A stretch of DNA of 64,000 bases from Pseudomonas aylmerensis (GCF_001702265.1 NZ_MAUE01000037.1:62001-126000); one strand, 5' to 3'. Counted from the first letter of the stretch, positions 52,877 to 61,219 are shown. Numbers and translations: made by a program. Notes: generated by a model from the sequence alone, not told the origin.

Positions 52877-53857
52877 ATGAGTGACAGTACCCAGCGCATC
52901 GCCAGCGATATCGATCAGATGACCGAAGTGGCGATGCTCTATTACCTTGAGAACGTCACTCAGGAAGCCATCGCCAAGCGCTTCGACCTGTCACGCGCTA
53001 AGGTCAGTCGCCTGCTCAAGCGTGCACGCGATGAGGGCATTGTCGAGGTGCGCGTGTTGCAGCATCCGGCCATGAACAACGAGCTGGAGCAGGCCCTGGT
53101 CAAGCGCTTCAAGCTGGATCGCGCGTTGATCGCCGTCGATCACAGTGAGCCCGACACCCAGCGCTCGGCCGTCGCCAGCCTGGTCGCCAACTACCTGAAC
53201 AAGACGCTCAGCGACGGCATGATTGTCGCCGTGGGCATGGGGCGCAACGTCGGTGCGGTGGCCGATAACGTGTTCCTGCCGGTGACGCGCAACTGCACGT
53301 TTGTCTGTGCGATCGGCGGTTCGCTCAAGGCGGGCGAATACATGAACCCCGATCATATCTGCCGGCGCCTGGCGCTGCGGTTTGGCGGTGAAAGCGAAAG
53401 CCTGTACGCCCCGGCCCTGGTAGCCAACCCGGAGCTGCGCGGGGTGTTGATCAATAACGACACGGTGCGCTCGACCCTCGACCGGGCGCGGCGTGCCGAT
53501 ATCGCCTTGATCGGTATCGGCGACATGAGCGAGAACAGCAACATGGTGCGCATGGGCTGGTTCTCGCCCCAGGAAATTGCCCAGGCGCGGTTGTCCGGCA
53601 CTGTGGGCGACATGATGGGCTATGACTTTATCGACATTCACGGCCAGCCGGCGGTCAACGCGATTCAGGGGCGGGTGATCGGGTTGACGGTGCAGGAGCT
53701 GTTTCGGATTCCAGACGTGGTGGCGATTGCCAGCGAGAACACCAAGGCGGCGGCGACGCTGGGGGCTTTGCGGTCGGGGGTGATCAATACGCTGGCGACG
53801 ACGGTGACCAATGCGCATACGATTTTGGCGCTGGATGATGCTACCCGTAAAAGCTGA
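52877..53857 (+). CDS. SorC-family sugar-binding transcriptional regulator
   Basis: 326 residues. The N-terminal HTH (MLYYLENVTQEAIAKRFDLSRAKVSRLLKRARDEGIVEV) is followed by the SorC sugar-phosphate-binding domain (GMIVAVGMGRNVGAVADN, CAIGGSLKAGEYMNPDHICRRLA). These tetramers respond to phosphorylated sugars and control nearby catabolic genes. The ATG at 52877 is used; a TTG at 52850 is possible. Co-transcribed with the isomerase gene; likely target sites are the TGATCA repeats at 52123 and 52302. Confidence 0.88.
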   Translation: MSDSTQRIASDIDQMTEVAMLYYLENVTQEAIAKRFDLSRAKVSRLLKRARDEGIVEVRVLQHPAMNNELEQALVKRFKLDRALIAVDHSEPDTQRSAVASLVANYLNKTLSDGMIVAVGMGRNVGAVADNVFLPVTRNCTFVCAIGGSLKAGEYMNPDHICRRLALRFGGESESLYAPALVANPELRGVLINNDTVRSTLDRARRADIALIGIGDMSENSNMVRMGWFSPQEIAQARLSGTVGDMMGYDFIDIHGQPAVNAIQGRVIGLTVQELFRIPDVVAIASENTKAAATLGALRSGVINTLATTVTNAHTILALDDATRKS

Positions 53858-53874
53858 CACGACGCAGAGCAAAA

Positions 53875-53960
53875 TGTGGGAGCGGGCTTGCTCGCGAAGG
53901 CGGTGATTCAGTTAATCATGTGTTGACTGACACACCGCCTTCGCCAGCAAGCCCGCTGCT
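53875..53960. repeat. REP element, family B (right arm decayed)
   Basis: Left arm TGTGGGAGCGGGCTTGCTCG, right arm CCAGCAAGCCCGCTGCT with changes at the outer end. It follows the sorC stop by 17 bases. The remainder of the 53858-54232 gap holds the TerC leader described separately. Confidence 0.8.
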
Positions 53961-54041
53961 AAATGGGTTTTGTGTTGGCTTGGTGTACAGATCTTGTAAT
54001 AGTTTTGCGTTGTAGGAAATTTGTATTTCGGCTGTAGGATT

Positions 54042-54068
54042 CAAGTCCTTTTGTCATTTCAGGACTTG
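54042..54068 (+). promoter_or_regulatory. Leader hairpin masking the RBS of a short upstream ORF
   Basis: CAAGTCCT (54042-54049) and AGGACTTG (54061-54068) form a perfect 8-base stem with an 11-base loop. The right arm contains AGGA, the only Shine-Dalgarno for the ATG at 54070. Without a T-run after it, it is not an intrinsic terminator; a translational switch is the more natural reading, but unproven. Confidence 0.5.
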
Positions 54069-54069
54069 C

Positions 54070-54210
54070 ATGAACACCCTCTCGGAGCCTCCCAGTCGTC
54101 TTTCCCCAAGACATCCGCTGTTGCTTTTCCCGCTGAAGCACCCCGTATTTCGCTTGCTAACCTTGTCCCGGTCATCCACTGATCGCGCCTTGCCGTGCCC
54201 GGCATTCTGA
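54070..54210 (+). CDS. Candidate 46-residue leader ORF upstream of the TerC gene
   Basis: The ATG at 54070 has AGGA 5 bases upstream. The frame encodes MNTLSEPPSRLSPRHP and a Leu/Pro/Arg/Ser-rich remainder ending CPAF, then TGA 22 bases before the TerC start. No family is recognised, and there is no signal or membrane segment beyond a weak hydrophobic patch (LLLFPL). It could be a regulatory leader peptide or a chance frame. Confidence 0.3.
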   Translation: MNTLSEPPSRLSPRHPLLLFPLKHPVFRLLTLSRSSTDRALPCPAF

Positions 54211-54232
54211 AACCTGTAAAGAGACTCTATAA

Positions 54233-55801
54233 ATGGAATGGTTAGCGGATCCAACGGCCTGGCTCGGCCTGTTGACCTTGATTGTGCTGGAACTGGTGCT
54301 GGGTATCGACAACCTGGTGTTTATCGCGATCCTGGCGGACAAACTGCCACCGGAGCAGCGCGACCGTGCGCGCTTGATCGGTTTGTCGCTGGCGCTGCTG
54401 ATGCGCCTGGGCTTGCTGGCGAGTATTTCCTGGCTGGTCACCCTGACCCAGCCGTTGTTCGAGGTGTTCGACAAGAGCTTCTCGGGGCGTGACCTGATCA
54501 TGCTGTTTGGCGGTGTGTTCCTGTTGTTCAAGGCCACCATGGAGTTGCACGAACGCCTCGAAGGGCATGTGGCACAGCGCTCCGGCAACGTGGCTTATGC
54601 GATGTTCTGGCCGATCGTGGCGCAGATCGTGGTGCTTGACGCGGTGTTCTCCCTCGACGCGGTGATTACCGCCGTGGGCATGGTGGATGAGCTGGCGGTC
54701 ATGATGATCGCGGTGATCGTGTCCATCGGCCTGATGATCGTGGCGAGCAAGCCGCTGACGCGATTCGTCAACGCGCACCCGACGGTGATCATGCTGTGCC
54801 TGGGCTTTTTGATGATGATCGGTTTCGCGCTGACCGCCGAAGGCCTGGGCTTCCACATCCCGAAAGGCTATCTGTACGCAGCGATTGGTTTCTCGATCCT
54901 GATCGAGGTGTTCAACCAGATTGCCCGCGCACGTCGCAAGAAGTCTGCACAAGGTGTGCTGCCGGTGCGTGAGCGTACCGCGCATGCGGTGATGCGCTTG
55001 CTCGGCGGTCGCAGCCTGGCGGTGGAGGAGGTGGGTGAAGAGGTTGCCGACCTGCTGGGCGAGTCGGATGCTGCACAGGGCCCGCTGTTCGATCGGCGTG
55101 AGCGCGTGATGATCAGCGGTGTGCTGCAACTGGCCGAGCGGCCGATTCGCACACTGATGACGCCGCGGGCCAAGGTCGACTGTATTGACCTGGCGGACGA
55201 TCCCGAGACTATCCGCCTGAAACTGATGCATTCGTCTTACTCGCGGCTACCGTTGATCCGCAACGGCGATGTCGATGAGCCTTTGGGCTTTGTGCACAAG
55301 AAGGAGTTGCTCAAGGAATACCTGGCCGGCAACGAGCCGAACCTGGAGCACCTGGCACGCCGCGCGATCAACTTGCTCGAGAGTTTTTCGATCCTCAACG
55401 CGCTGGAGCAGATGCGTCAGGAGTCGACCCATATCGCCTTCGTGATCAACGAATTCGGCGACTTCATGGGGGTGCTGAGCATGACCGACATCCTTGAATC
55501 CATCGCCGGTGAGTTGCCGGACGCCAGTGAAGTCGAGGGCCCGGACATTGTCGAGGAAGCGGGTGGCTACCGTGCCAATGGCGCCTTGAACCTGAGCCTG
55601 GTGCGTCAGCGCACCGGTTTCAAGGCTGCCGCAACCGAGGATTATCAAACCCTGGCGGGTTTGGTGATGAGCCTGCTCGACCGCCTGCCGGTGGTGGGCG
55701 ATAGCCTGGAGCATGAGGGCTGGCGTCTGACGGTAGCCGCAGTGGAGGAGCGCCGGGTGACGCAGGTGCTTTTGCACGCAGGCTGCGGTCATAGCGGCTG
55801 A
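54233..55801 (+). CDS. TerC-domain membrane protein with CBS pair and CorC-type C-domain (YegH/YoaE group)
   Basis: 522 residues. The N-terminal TerC domain (1-230, about seven membrane helices) has acidic residues within helices, e.g. VLELVLGIDNLVFIAI and IVVLDAVFSLDAVITAVGM. CBS repeats lie around 300-420 (RPIRTLMTPRAKVDCIDL, HIAFVINEFGDFMGVLSMTDILE), and a CorC_HlyC domain at the end. TerC relatives are linked to metal ion homeostasis, including Mn2+ export. Its final 182 bases overlap the convergent thioredoxin-like gene. Confidence 0.92.
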   Translation: MEWLADPTAWLGLLTLIVLELVLGIDNLVFIAILADKLPPEQRDRARLIGLSLALLMRLGLLASISWLVTLTQPLFEVFDKSFSGRDLIMLFGGVFLLFKATMELHERLEGHVAQRSGNVAYAMFWPIVAQIVVLDAVFSLDAVITAVGMVDELAVMMIAVIVSIGLMIVASKPLTRFVNAHPTVIMLCLGFLMMIGFALTAEGLGFHIPKGYLYAAIGFSILIEVFNQIARARRKKSAQGVLPVRERTAHAVMRLLGGRSLAVEEVGEEVADLLGESDAAQGPLFDRRERVMISGVLQLAERPIRTLMTPRAKVDCIDLADDPETIRLKLMHSSYSRLPLIRNGDVDEPLGFVHKKELLKEYLAGNEPNLEHLARRAINLLESFSILNALEQMRQESTHIAFVINEFGDFMGVLSMTDILESIAGELPDASEVEGPDIVEEAGGYRANGALNLSLVRQRTGFKAAATEDYQTLAGLVMSLLDRLPVVGDSLEHEGWRLTVAAVEERRVTQVLLHAGCGHSG

Positions 55802-56111
55802 ACAAGGCCTGCACACACTGCACTTGTTCTTCTTCAGGGCCGAAACCTTTGAGTTTGTCTACCAGGGCTCCGTTCAGGTAGATCAGTAATGTCGGGGTGC
55901 CCGTCACATCAGGGTGCCTCGGTGTGTGCGCGCAATCGAGTATCAGGCTGACGATCCAGGGATGCCTGCCGGCCGTCCTGGCAAATAGCGGCCCTGCAGT
56001 CGCACAGGCAGCGCAGTGTTCGGTAACAAACAGAATGAACACCGGGCGTGGTGTGTTAAGTACCCTGGCAAACTCCTGCGCATTGGAAATTTCTTGCGTG
56101 GCCACTCCCAT
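55620..56111 (-). CDS. Thioredoxin-like protein with CAAC site and a Pro-rich tail
   Basis: 163 residues. A thioredoxin fold core with VFILFVTEHCAACATAG (active-site Cys33 and Cys36) and the cis-Pro motif GTPTLLIYLNG, ending near residue 107; then about 55 Pro/Ala/Arg-rich residues that are encoded antisense to the terC 3' end. The core is certain; the tail may be accidental read-through to the first stop. The ATG at 56111 has GGGAG 6 bases upstream; 56117 lies too near that SD. Likely a cytosolic thiol oxidoreductase. Confidence 0.75.
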   Translation of the reverse strand: MGVATQEISNAQEFARVLNTPRPVFILFVTEHCAACATAGPLFARTAGRHPWIVSLILDCAHTPRHPDVTGTPTLLIYLNGALVDKLKGFGPEEEQVQCVQALFSRYDRSLRAKAPASPGAPPLRLPSDASPHAPGYRPPPAGGRAGSSPNPPGFDNPRLRQP

Positions 56112-56186
56112 GGTCATCTCCCTTCAGGCCGCGTGGGTGTGTTGCCAACGCTAAGCCGGGATATCGCCTGCGTCTACTGTCAACCT

Positions 56187-56441
56187 TCACAGGTCATCGT
56201 CGCGCTCCACCCGCTCGCGCGCCTTGCGGGCCTGGCTCGCGCATTTCTTGTATTCCAGGTTGTCCCGCGAGGCTTTCGCCTGGCGGTAACCATGATGATT
56301 CTGGCTGGTGTAGTTGGTGCTCAAGGCATCGTTGAGCTTGCGCAGTTCTTCCTTGCATTCACGGCGGTCGTTACTGGCCGCAGCGTTGCCAGCCACCAGC
56401 AACGTCAGCAAGCCGGCGACAAGACAGACTTTTATCGACAT
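56187..56441 (-). CDS. Small exported hypothetical protein
   Basis: 84 residues. Signal peptide MSIKVCLVAGLLTLLVAGNAAA, then a highly charged helical mature part with two cysteines (RRECKEELRKL, YKKCASQARKARERV) that could form a disulphide. No known domain. The start at 56441 was chosen for the signal peptide with AGAGGG just upstream. Confidence 0.65.
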   Translation of the reverse strand: MSIKVCLVAGLLTLLVAGNAAASNDRRECKEELRKLNDALSTNYTSQNHHGYRQAKASRDNLEYKKCASQARKARERVERDDDL

Positions 56442-56498
56442 AGACCCTCTCAACCAAATGGCGCCCATCTGTCGGCGCCGGCGTCAGCGTTGACGATT

Positions 56499-56521
56499 TT
56501 CGCCAGCAAGCCGGCTCCTGC
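56499..56521. repeat. Solitary REP half-site relic
   Basis: TTCGCCAGCAAGCCGGCTCC matches only the right arm of family B/C elements; no left arm is present nearby. Confidence 0.5.
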
Positions 56522-56583
56522 AGCGGGGCGTGTAGGCATTGCATCAAGGCTAGCCGAGCGCCGCGATTTTTCCATGCCTGCCG

Positions 56584-56600
56584 CGCACCGTGATGGTGCG
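56584..56600. promoter_or_regulatory. NtrC-like enhancer site
   Basis: CGCACCGTGATGGTGCG is a perfect dyad around five bases, matching the NtrC core GCACC-N5-GGTGC. It is about 165 bases upstream of the sigma-54 promoter candidate at 56765, a normal enhancer distance. Confidence 0.6.
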
Positions 56601-56764
56601 GGGTAACACCGTTGTGGCGCACGGGTCAGTGGGTGTCACCGGCGTCTGGGGCCTTGGGTAGCAAAATGATTCCAGGTAGTGGCGCAACGCCTGTTGAATC
56701 GCGAGTCTTCATCTAGCTGATTTATAAGCAATTTAGTCTTCTCATATTTTTCTGTTACCGCGTG

Positions 56765-56780
56765 TGGCACACTTTCTGCT
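56765..56780 (+). promoter_or_regulatory. Sigma-54 (RpoN) promoter candidate for the ABC transporter operon
   Basis: TGGCACACTTTCTGCT matches TGGCACG-N4-TTGCW at 10 of the 12 defined positions, with GG and GC at correct spacing. The transcript would start near 56791, about 55 bases before the binding-protein ATG. Nitrogen-regulated transporters commonly use such promoters. The 56442-56845 gap holds this site, the NtrC-like site and a REP relic, with no gene. Confidence 0.65.
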
Positions 56781-56845
56781 GTCTATTCCGTTGTTACATA
56801 CTAAGTTCCGGTATAGCGGAATACACAACTCCTGGAGTGCTTGTC

Positions 56846-57694
56846 ATGCATCACCGACCTTCCGTGTTTAAAGCGTGTGTTTTTCTCTTCGCCGCATCGG
56901 CTTCCCTCGCCAGCGTAGTGCAGGCGGCGGACAGCAAGCTCGATGATGTGCTCAAGCGTGGGCACCTGATCGTGGGTACAGGCAGTACCAATGCGCCGTG
57001 GCACTTCCAGGGAGCGGATGGCAAGTTGCAGGGGTTTGATATCGATATCGGCCGCATTGTGGCCAAGGGTCTGTTCAACGACCCGAGCAAGGTCGAGTTT
57101 GTGGTGCAGTCGTCAGACGCACGGATTCCCAACCTGCTGACCGACAAGGTCGACATGAGTTGCCAGTTCATCACCGTCACCGCCAGCCGTGCGCAGCAAG
57201 TGGCGTTCACCCTGCCTTACTACCGTGAAGGTGTGGGCCTGCTGCTGCCGAACAACAGCAAATACAAGGAAATCGAAGACCTGCAGGCCGCCGGTGATGG
57301 CGTCACCGTCGCCGTGCTGCAGAACGTCTACGCCGAGGAACTGGTGCACCAGGCACTGCCCAAGGCCAAGGTCGACCAGTACGACAGCGTCGACCTGATG
57401 TACCAGGCGGTGAACTCCGGCCGCGCCGATGCCGCCGCCACCGACCAGTCCTCGGTCAAATACCTGATGGTGCAGAACCCCGGCCGCTACCGCAGCCCGA
57501 CCTACGCCTGGAGCCCGCAAACCTACGCGTGCGCCGTCAAGCGTGGCGACCAGGACTGGCTGAACTTCGTCAACACCGCGCTGCATGAAGCCATGACCGG
57601 CGTGGAGTTCCCGACCTACAAGGCCTCGTTCAAGCAATGGTTCGGTGTGGATCTGCCGGAACCGGCGATCGGCTTCCCGGTTGAGTTCAAGTAA
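56846..57694 (+). CDS. ABC transporter substrate-binding protein, polar amino acid type
   Basis: 282 residues. Signal peptide to VVQA|A (about 27), then the SBP_bac_3 fold: LDDVLKRGHLIVGTGSTNAPWHFQGADGKLQGFDIDIGRIVAKGL and ASRAQQVAFTLPYYREGVGLLL. It captures an amino acid-like solute. GGAG lies 8 bases upstream of the ATG at 56846. The downstream dehydratase-like and KdgK-like genes point to an amino sugar acid as ligand. Confidence 0.93.
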   Translation: MHHRPSVFKACVFLFAASASLASVVQAADSKLDDVLKRGHLIVGTGSTNAPWHFQGADGKLQGFDIDIGRIVAKGLFNDPSKVEFVVQSSDARIPNLLTDKVDMSCQFITVTASRAQQVAFTLPYYREGVGLLLPNNSKYKEIEDLQAAGDGVTVAVLQNVYAEELVHQALPKAKVDQYDSVDLMYQAVNSGRADAAATDQSSVKYLMVQNPGRYRSPTYAWSPQTYACAVKRGDQDWLNFVNTALHEAMTGVEFPTYKASFKQWFGVDLPEPAIGFPVEFK

Positions 57695-57746
57695 TTCGTA
57701 AACGCTGGGGCGTCGCTGACGGCGCCCCATTCAGGTACTGCCGACC

Positions 57747-58409
57747 ATGAACTATCAGTTGAACTTTGCCGCCGTGTGGCGCGACTTCCCCAGCTTGCTG
57801 GCGGGGCTCGGCCTGGGCCTCGAGCTGGCGCTGCTGTCGATCGCCATCGGTTGCGTGATCGGCCTGTTGATGGCATTTGCCATGCTGTCCAAACACAAGG
57901 TGTTGCGTGTGCTCGCCTCGGTGTATGTGACGGTGATCCGCAATACGCCGATCCTGGTGCTGATCCTGTTGATCTACTTCGCGCTGCCCAGCCTGGGCAT
58001 CCGCCTGGACAAGATCCCCTCGTTCATTATCACCTTGTCGTTGTACGCCGGGGCTTACCTGACCGAAGTGTTCCGCGCCGGGCTGTTGAATATTCCCAAG
58101 GGCTTGCGTGAAGCCGGCCTGGCCATCGGCCTGGGCGAATGGCGGATCCGTGCCTATATCACCGTGCCGGTGATGTTGCGCAACGTGCTGCCAGCGCTGT
58201 CGAACAACTTTATTTCGCTGTTCAAGGACACCTCGCTGGCCGCGGCCATTGCGGTGCCCGAGCTGACTTATTACGCCCGCAAGATCAACGTCGAAAGCTA
58301 CCGGGTGATTGAAACCTGGCTGGTCACGACCGCGCTCTACGTGGCTGCCTGTTACCTCATTGCCATGCTGCTCCGTTACCTGGAACAGCGTCTGGCGATC
58401 CGTCGTTAA
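57747..58409 (+). CDS. ABC transporter permease 1, polar amino acid (HisM/GlnP) type
   Basis: 220 residues with about five membrane helices. ITLSLYAGAYLTEVFRAGLLNIPKGLREAGLAIGL is the EAA-loop region of the His/Glu/Gln/Arg permease family. Partner of the 58421 permease; 11 bases separate them. Confidence 0.95.
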   Translation: MNYQLNFAAVWRDFPSLLAGLGLGLELALLSIAIGCVIGLLMAFAMLSKHKVLRVLASVYVTVIRNTPILVLILLIYFALPSLGIRLDKIPSFIITLSLYAGAYLTEVFRAGLLNIPKGLREAGLAIGLGEWRIRAYITVPVMLRNVLPALSNNFISLFKDTSLAAAIAVPELTYYARKINVESYRVIETWLVTTALYVAACYLIAMLLRYLEQRLAIRR

Positions 58410-58420
58410 GGAAGGTTTCC

Positions 58421-59083
58421 ATGTACGAATCCCCCAGCTGGTTGCATGAGTTGTGGATCGCCCGGGACACCCTCTGGGCGGGGTTCCAGGCCAGTGTGTA
58501 TGTCTCGGCGCTGGCGATTATTTTCGGCACGCTGATCGGTATCGTCGCCGGGTTGATCCTGACCTACGGCAAATTCTGGATGCGCGCGCCGTTTCGCCTG
58601 TATGTCGACCTGATCCGAGGTACGCCGGTGTTTGTGCTGGTGTTGGCGTGCTTCTACATGCTGCCGGCGCTCGGTTGGCAGATCAGCGCATTCCAGGCCG
58701 GTGCCGTCGGGCTCACGCTGTTCTGCGGGTCCCACGTCTCGGAAATCGTGCGCGGCGCGCTGCAAGCCATTCCCCGTGGGCAACTGGAAGCGGGCAAGGC
58801 CATCGGCCTGACGTTTTACCAGTCCCTGGGCTACGTGCTGTTGCCCCAGGCGCTGCGCCAGATCCTGCCGACCTGGGTCAACTCCTCCACGGAAATCGTC
58901 AAGGCCTCGACCTTGCTGTCGGTGATCGGCGTGGCCGAATTGCTGCTGAGCACCCAACAGGTGATCGCACGCACCTTCATGACCCTGGAGTTCTACCTGT
59001 TCGCAGGCTTTATGTTCTTTGTCATCAACTACGCCATCGAGTTATTCGGGCGCTACATTGAAAAGCGGGTGGCCTTGCCATGA
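58421..59083 (+). CDS. ABC transporter permease 2, polar amino acid type
   Basis: 220 residues. SEIVRGALQAIPRGQLEAGKAIGL is the EAA loop; membrane helices resemble those of permease 1. Its stop overlaps the ATPase start by 4 bases (ATGA), so the proteins are made in step. Confidence 0.95.
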   Translation: MYESPSWLHELWIARDTLWAGFQASVYVSALAIIFGTLIGIVAGLILTYGKFWMRAPFRLYVDLIRGTPVFVLVLACFYMLPALGWQISAFQAGAVGLTLFCGSHVSEIVRGALQAIPRGQLEAGKAIGLTFYQSLGYVLLPQALRQILPTWVNSSTEIVKASTLLSVIGVAELLLSTQQVIARTFMTLEFYLFAGFMFFVINYAIELFGRYIEKRVALP

Positions 59084-59862
59084 ACCAACCTCAAACCAAC
59101 CAACCGCTGCTGAACATCCGTGGCCTGCGCAAGCAATACGGCCAGGTCGAAGTGCTCAAGGGCGTCGACCTGTCCATGCAGCGCGGCAACGTGGTGACAT
59201 TGATCGGCTCCAGCGGCTCGGGCAAGACCACGCTGCTGCGCTGCGTCAACCTGCTGGAGGAATTCCAGGGTGGCCAGATCACCCTGGATGGCGAGTCCAT
59301 CGGCTACAGCGAGATTGCCGGCAAACGCGTGCGTCACCCCGAGCGGGTGATTGCCCAGCACCGCGCGATGACGGGCATGGCGTTCCAGCAATTCAACCTG
59401 TTCCCGCATTTGACCGCGTTGCAGAACGTGACCCTCGGCCTGCTCAAGGTCAAGAAGATGGGCAAGGACGAAGCCGTGGCCCTCGCCGAAAAATGGCTCG
59501 ACCGCGTCGGCCTGCTGGAGCGGCGCAATCACTTCCCGGGCCAGCTCTCGGGTGGCCAGCAGCAGCGTGTGGCGATTGCCCGCGCGATTGCGATGAATCC
59601 CAGCCTGATGCTGTTCGACGAAGTTACCTCGGCCCTCGACCCGGAACTGGTCGGGGAGGTGCTCAGCGTGATCAAGGGCCTGGCGGAAGAGGGCATGACC
59701 ATGTTGCTGGTCACCCACGAAATGCGCTTTGCCTATGAAGTGTCTGACAAGATCGTGTTCATGAACCAGGGCCGCATTGAAGAGCAGGGCACCTCGAAGG
59801 ACATCTTCGAGCGGCCGCAATCGCCGCGCCTGGCGGAGTTTTTGAAGAACATTCGTTTTTAA
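59080..59862 (+). CDS. ABC transporter ATPase, polar amino acid (GlnQ/HisP) type
   Basis: 260 residues. Walker A GSSGSGKTT, signature QLSGGQQQRVAIARAI, Walker B LMLFDEVTSALDPELV and the H-loop THEMRFA are complete. It energises the two permeases. It is followed after 26 bases by the RidA gene, in the same direction. Confidence 0.96.
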   Translation: MNQPQTNQPLLNIRGLRKQYGQVEVLKGVDLSMQRGNVVTLIGSSGSGKTTLLRCVNLLEEFQGGQITLDGESIGYSEIAGKRVRHPERVIAQHRAMTGMAFQQFNLFPHLTALQNVTLGLLKVKKMGKDEAVALAEKWLDRVGLLERRNHFPGQLSGGQQQRVAIARAIAMNPSLMLFDEVTSALDPELVGEVLSVIKGLAEEGMTMLLVTHEMRFAYEVSDKIVFMNQGRIEEQGTSKDIFERPQSPRLAEFLKNIRF

Positions 59863-59888
59863 TCGATTTTTTCGCAGGAGATATATTT

Positions 59889-60278
59889 ATGAGCATTACT
59901 CGTTACGGCACCGGCAGCACCGCCGGCGGTGGCCAGCCACGTCCTTTCGCCCGCGCGGTGGAAGCGGACGGCTGGCTCTACGTCTCGGGCCAGGTGCCAG
60001 CGGTGGACGGTGAAATCATCAACGGCGGCATCATCGAACAGACCCGCCAGACCATGCGTAACGTGGTGGCGATCCTCGAAGAGGCCGGTTACGAATTGAA
60101 AGATGTGGTGCGCGTCGGCGTCTGGCTGGAAGACCCACGGGATTTCTGGAGTTTCAACAAGGTGTTCGGTGAATACTTCACCCCGGAACACGCCCCGGCG
60201 CGCGCCTGCGTGCAGGCCAACATGATGGTGGACTGCAAGGTCGAGATCGATTGCGTGGCCTACAAGAAAAAAGGCTAA
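59889..60278 (+). CDS. RidA/YjgF-family enamine/imine deaminase
   Basis: 129 residues. The active-site Arg105 in HAPARACVQA is at the same number as in E. coli RidA, with Gly at GWLYVSGQVP and Glu in the C-terminal KVEIDCVAY. RidA proteins hydrolyse reactive enamine/imine products of PLP dehydratases. That matches a dehydratase-like gene downstream at 61220. SD CAGGAGA is 8 bases before the ATG. Confidence 0.92.
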   Translation: MSITRYGTGSTAGGGQPRPFARAVEADGWLYVSGQVPAVDGEIINGGIIEQTRQTMRNVVAILEEAGYELKDVVRVGVWLEDPRDFWSFNKVFGEYFTPEHAPARACVQANMMVDCKVEIDCVAYKKKG

Positions 60279-60310
60279 ATGCCCCTTTCCTGAGACCACT
60301 GCAAATCCAA

Positions 60311-60399
60311 TGTGGGAGCGGGCTTGCTCGCGAATGCGGTGTGTCATTAAGCGCACCTGTAACTGATCCACTGCATTCGCGAGCAAGCCCGCTCCCACA
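60311..60399. repeat. REP element, family B
   Basis: Arms TGTGGGAGCGGGCTTGCTCG and CGAGCAAGCCCGCTCCCACA. It lies between the ridA-type gene and the IclR gene, dividing the transporter part from the enzyme part of the operon. Confidence 0.87.
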
Positions 60400-60445
60400 G
60401 GGGATTTGTGTTGATAGCAACATTCTGACCGGACCGAAAACCGCC

Positions 60446-61210
60446 ATGACCGAAGACACCATCAAACGCCGCGCCAAGGGCCTGGACCGGGCGTTCGATA
60501 TCCTCGATTTTCTCAAGGAAATCGGCCAGCCCCTGCGCCCGAATGATATCGCCAGCGGCATCGGCAGCCCGAAATCCACGGTCTACGAGCTGGTCGCGTC
60601 CCTGCTCGAACGGCGCATCCTGGAAACGGTCGGCAAGGACGGTCACGTCTACCTGGGTCGCCAGCTGTACTTCCTCGGCCAGGCGCACTTGCGTCATTTC
60701 GACCTGACCCGCGAGGCCGACCAAGCCCTGCAGGAAATCGTCAGCCAGACCCACGAAACCGCGCAGATGTGCCTGCTCAACGGGCGCAAATACACGGTCG
60801 CGCTGATGCGCGAGGGTGAGCGGCATTTTCGTATTTCCTCGGACATCGGCGAAAACGCGCCGATCCCGTGGACCGCGTCCGGGCGCCTGTTGCTGGGGCA
60901 CTTGAGCGATCAGCAGATCATCGACCTGATCGACTACGCCGACTTCATCCTGCCGGACGGCCAGCGCCTGCCGCTGGAGACCTTCCTGGCCCAGATCCGC
61001 CAGGCCACGCTCGATGGGTTCTTCTCCTTCGACAGTGTGGCCGACACCTTTACCCATTGCTTTGCCGCCCCGGTGCGGGACGCGCAGGGCATCAGCATTG
61101 CGACCCTGTGCATCGTCGCGCCGCGCGCCGATGCGATCAAAAATTACAACGACTACCGCCGGGTGCTGATCGAAAGCGCCAATAACCTGGCCCGTCGCAT
61201 CAACGAATAG
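60446..61210 (+). CDS. IclR-family transcriptional regulator
   Basis: 254 residues. N-terminal winged helix (LDRAFDILDFLKEIGQPLRPNDIASGIGSPKSTVYELVASLLERRIL), then the IclR effector domain (ENAPIPWTASGRLLLGHLS, DTFTHCFAAPVRDAQG). It probably senses a catabolic intermediate of this operon. The dehydratase-like gene begins 9 bases after its stop. Confidence 0.92.
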   Translation: MTEDTIKRRAKGLDRAFDILDFLKEIGQPLRPNDIASGIGSPKSTVYELVASLLERRILETVGKDGHVYLGRQLYFLGQAHLRHFDLTREADQALQEIVSQTHETAQMCLLNGRKYTVALMREGERHFRISSDIGENAPIPWTASGRLLLGHLSDQQIIDLIDYADFILPDGQRLPLETFLAQIRQATLDGFFSFDSVADTFTHCFAAPVRDAQGISIATLCIVAPRADAIKNYNDYRRVLIESANNLARRINE

Positions 61211-61219
61211 GAACCTTCC

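Noticed and set aside
53990..54232. A yybP-ykoY Mn2+ riboswitch before the TerC gene
   Set aside because: The conserved loop sequences of that riboswitch class could not be found; only a simple hairpin is visible.
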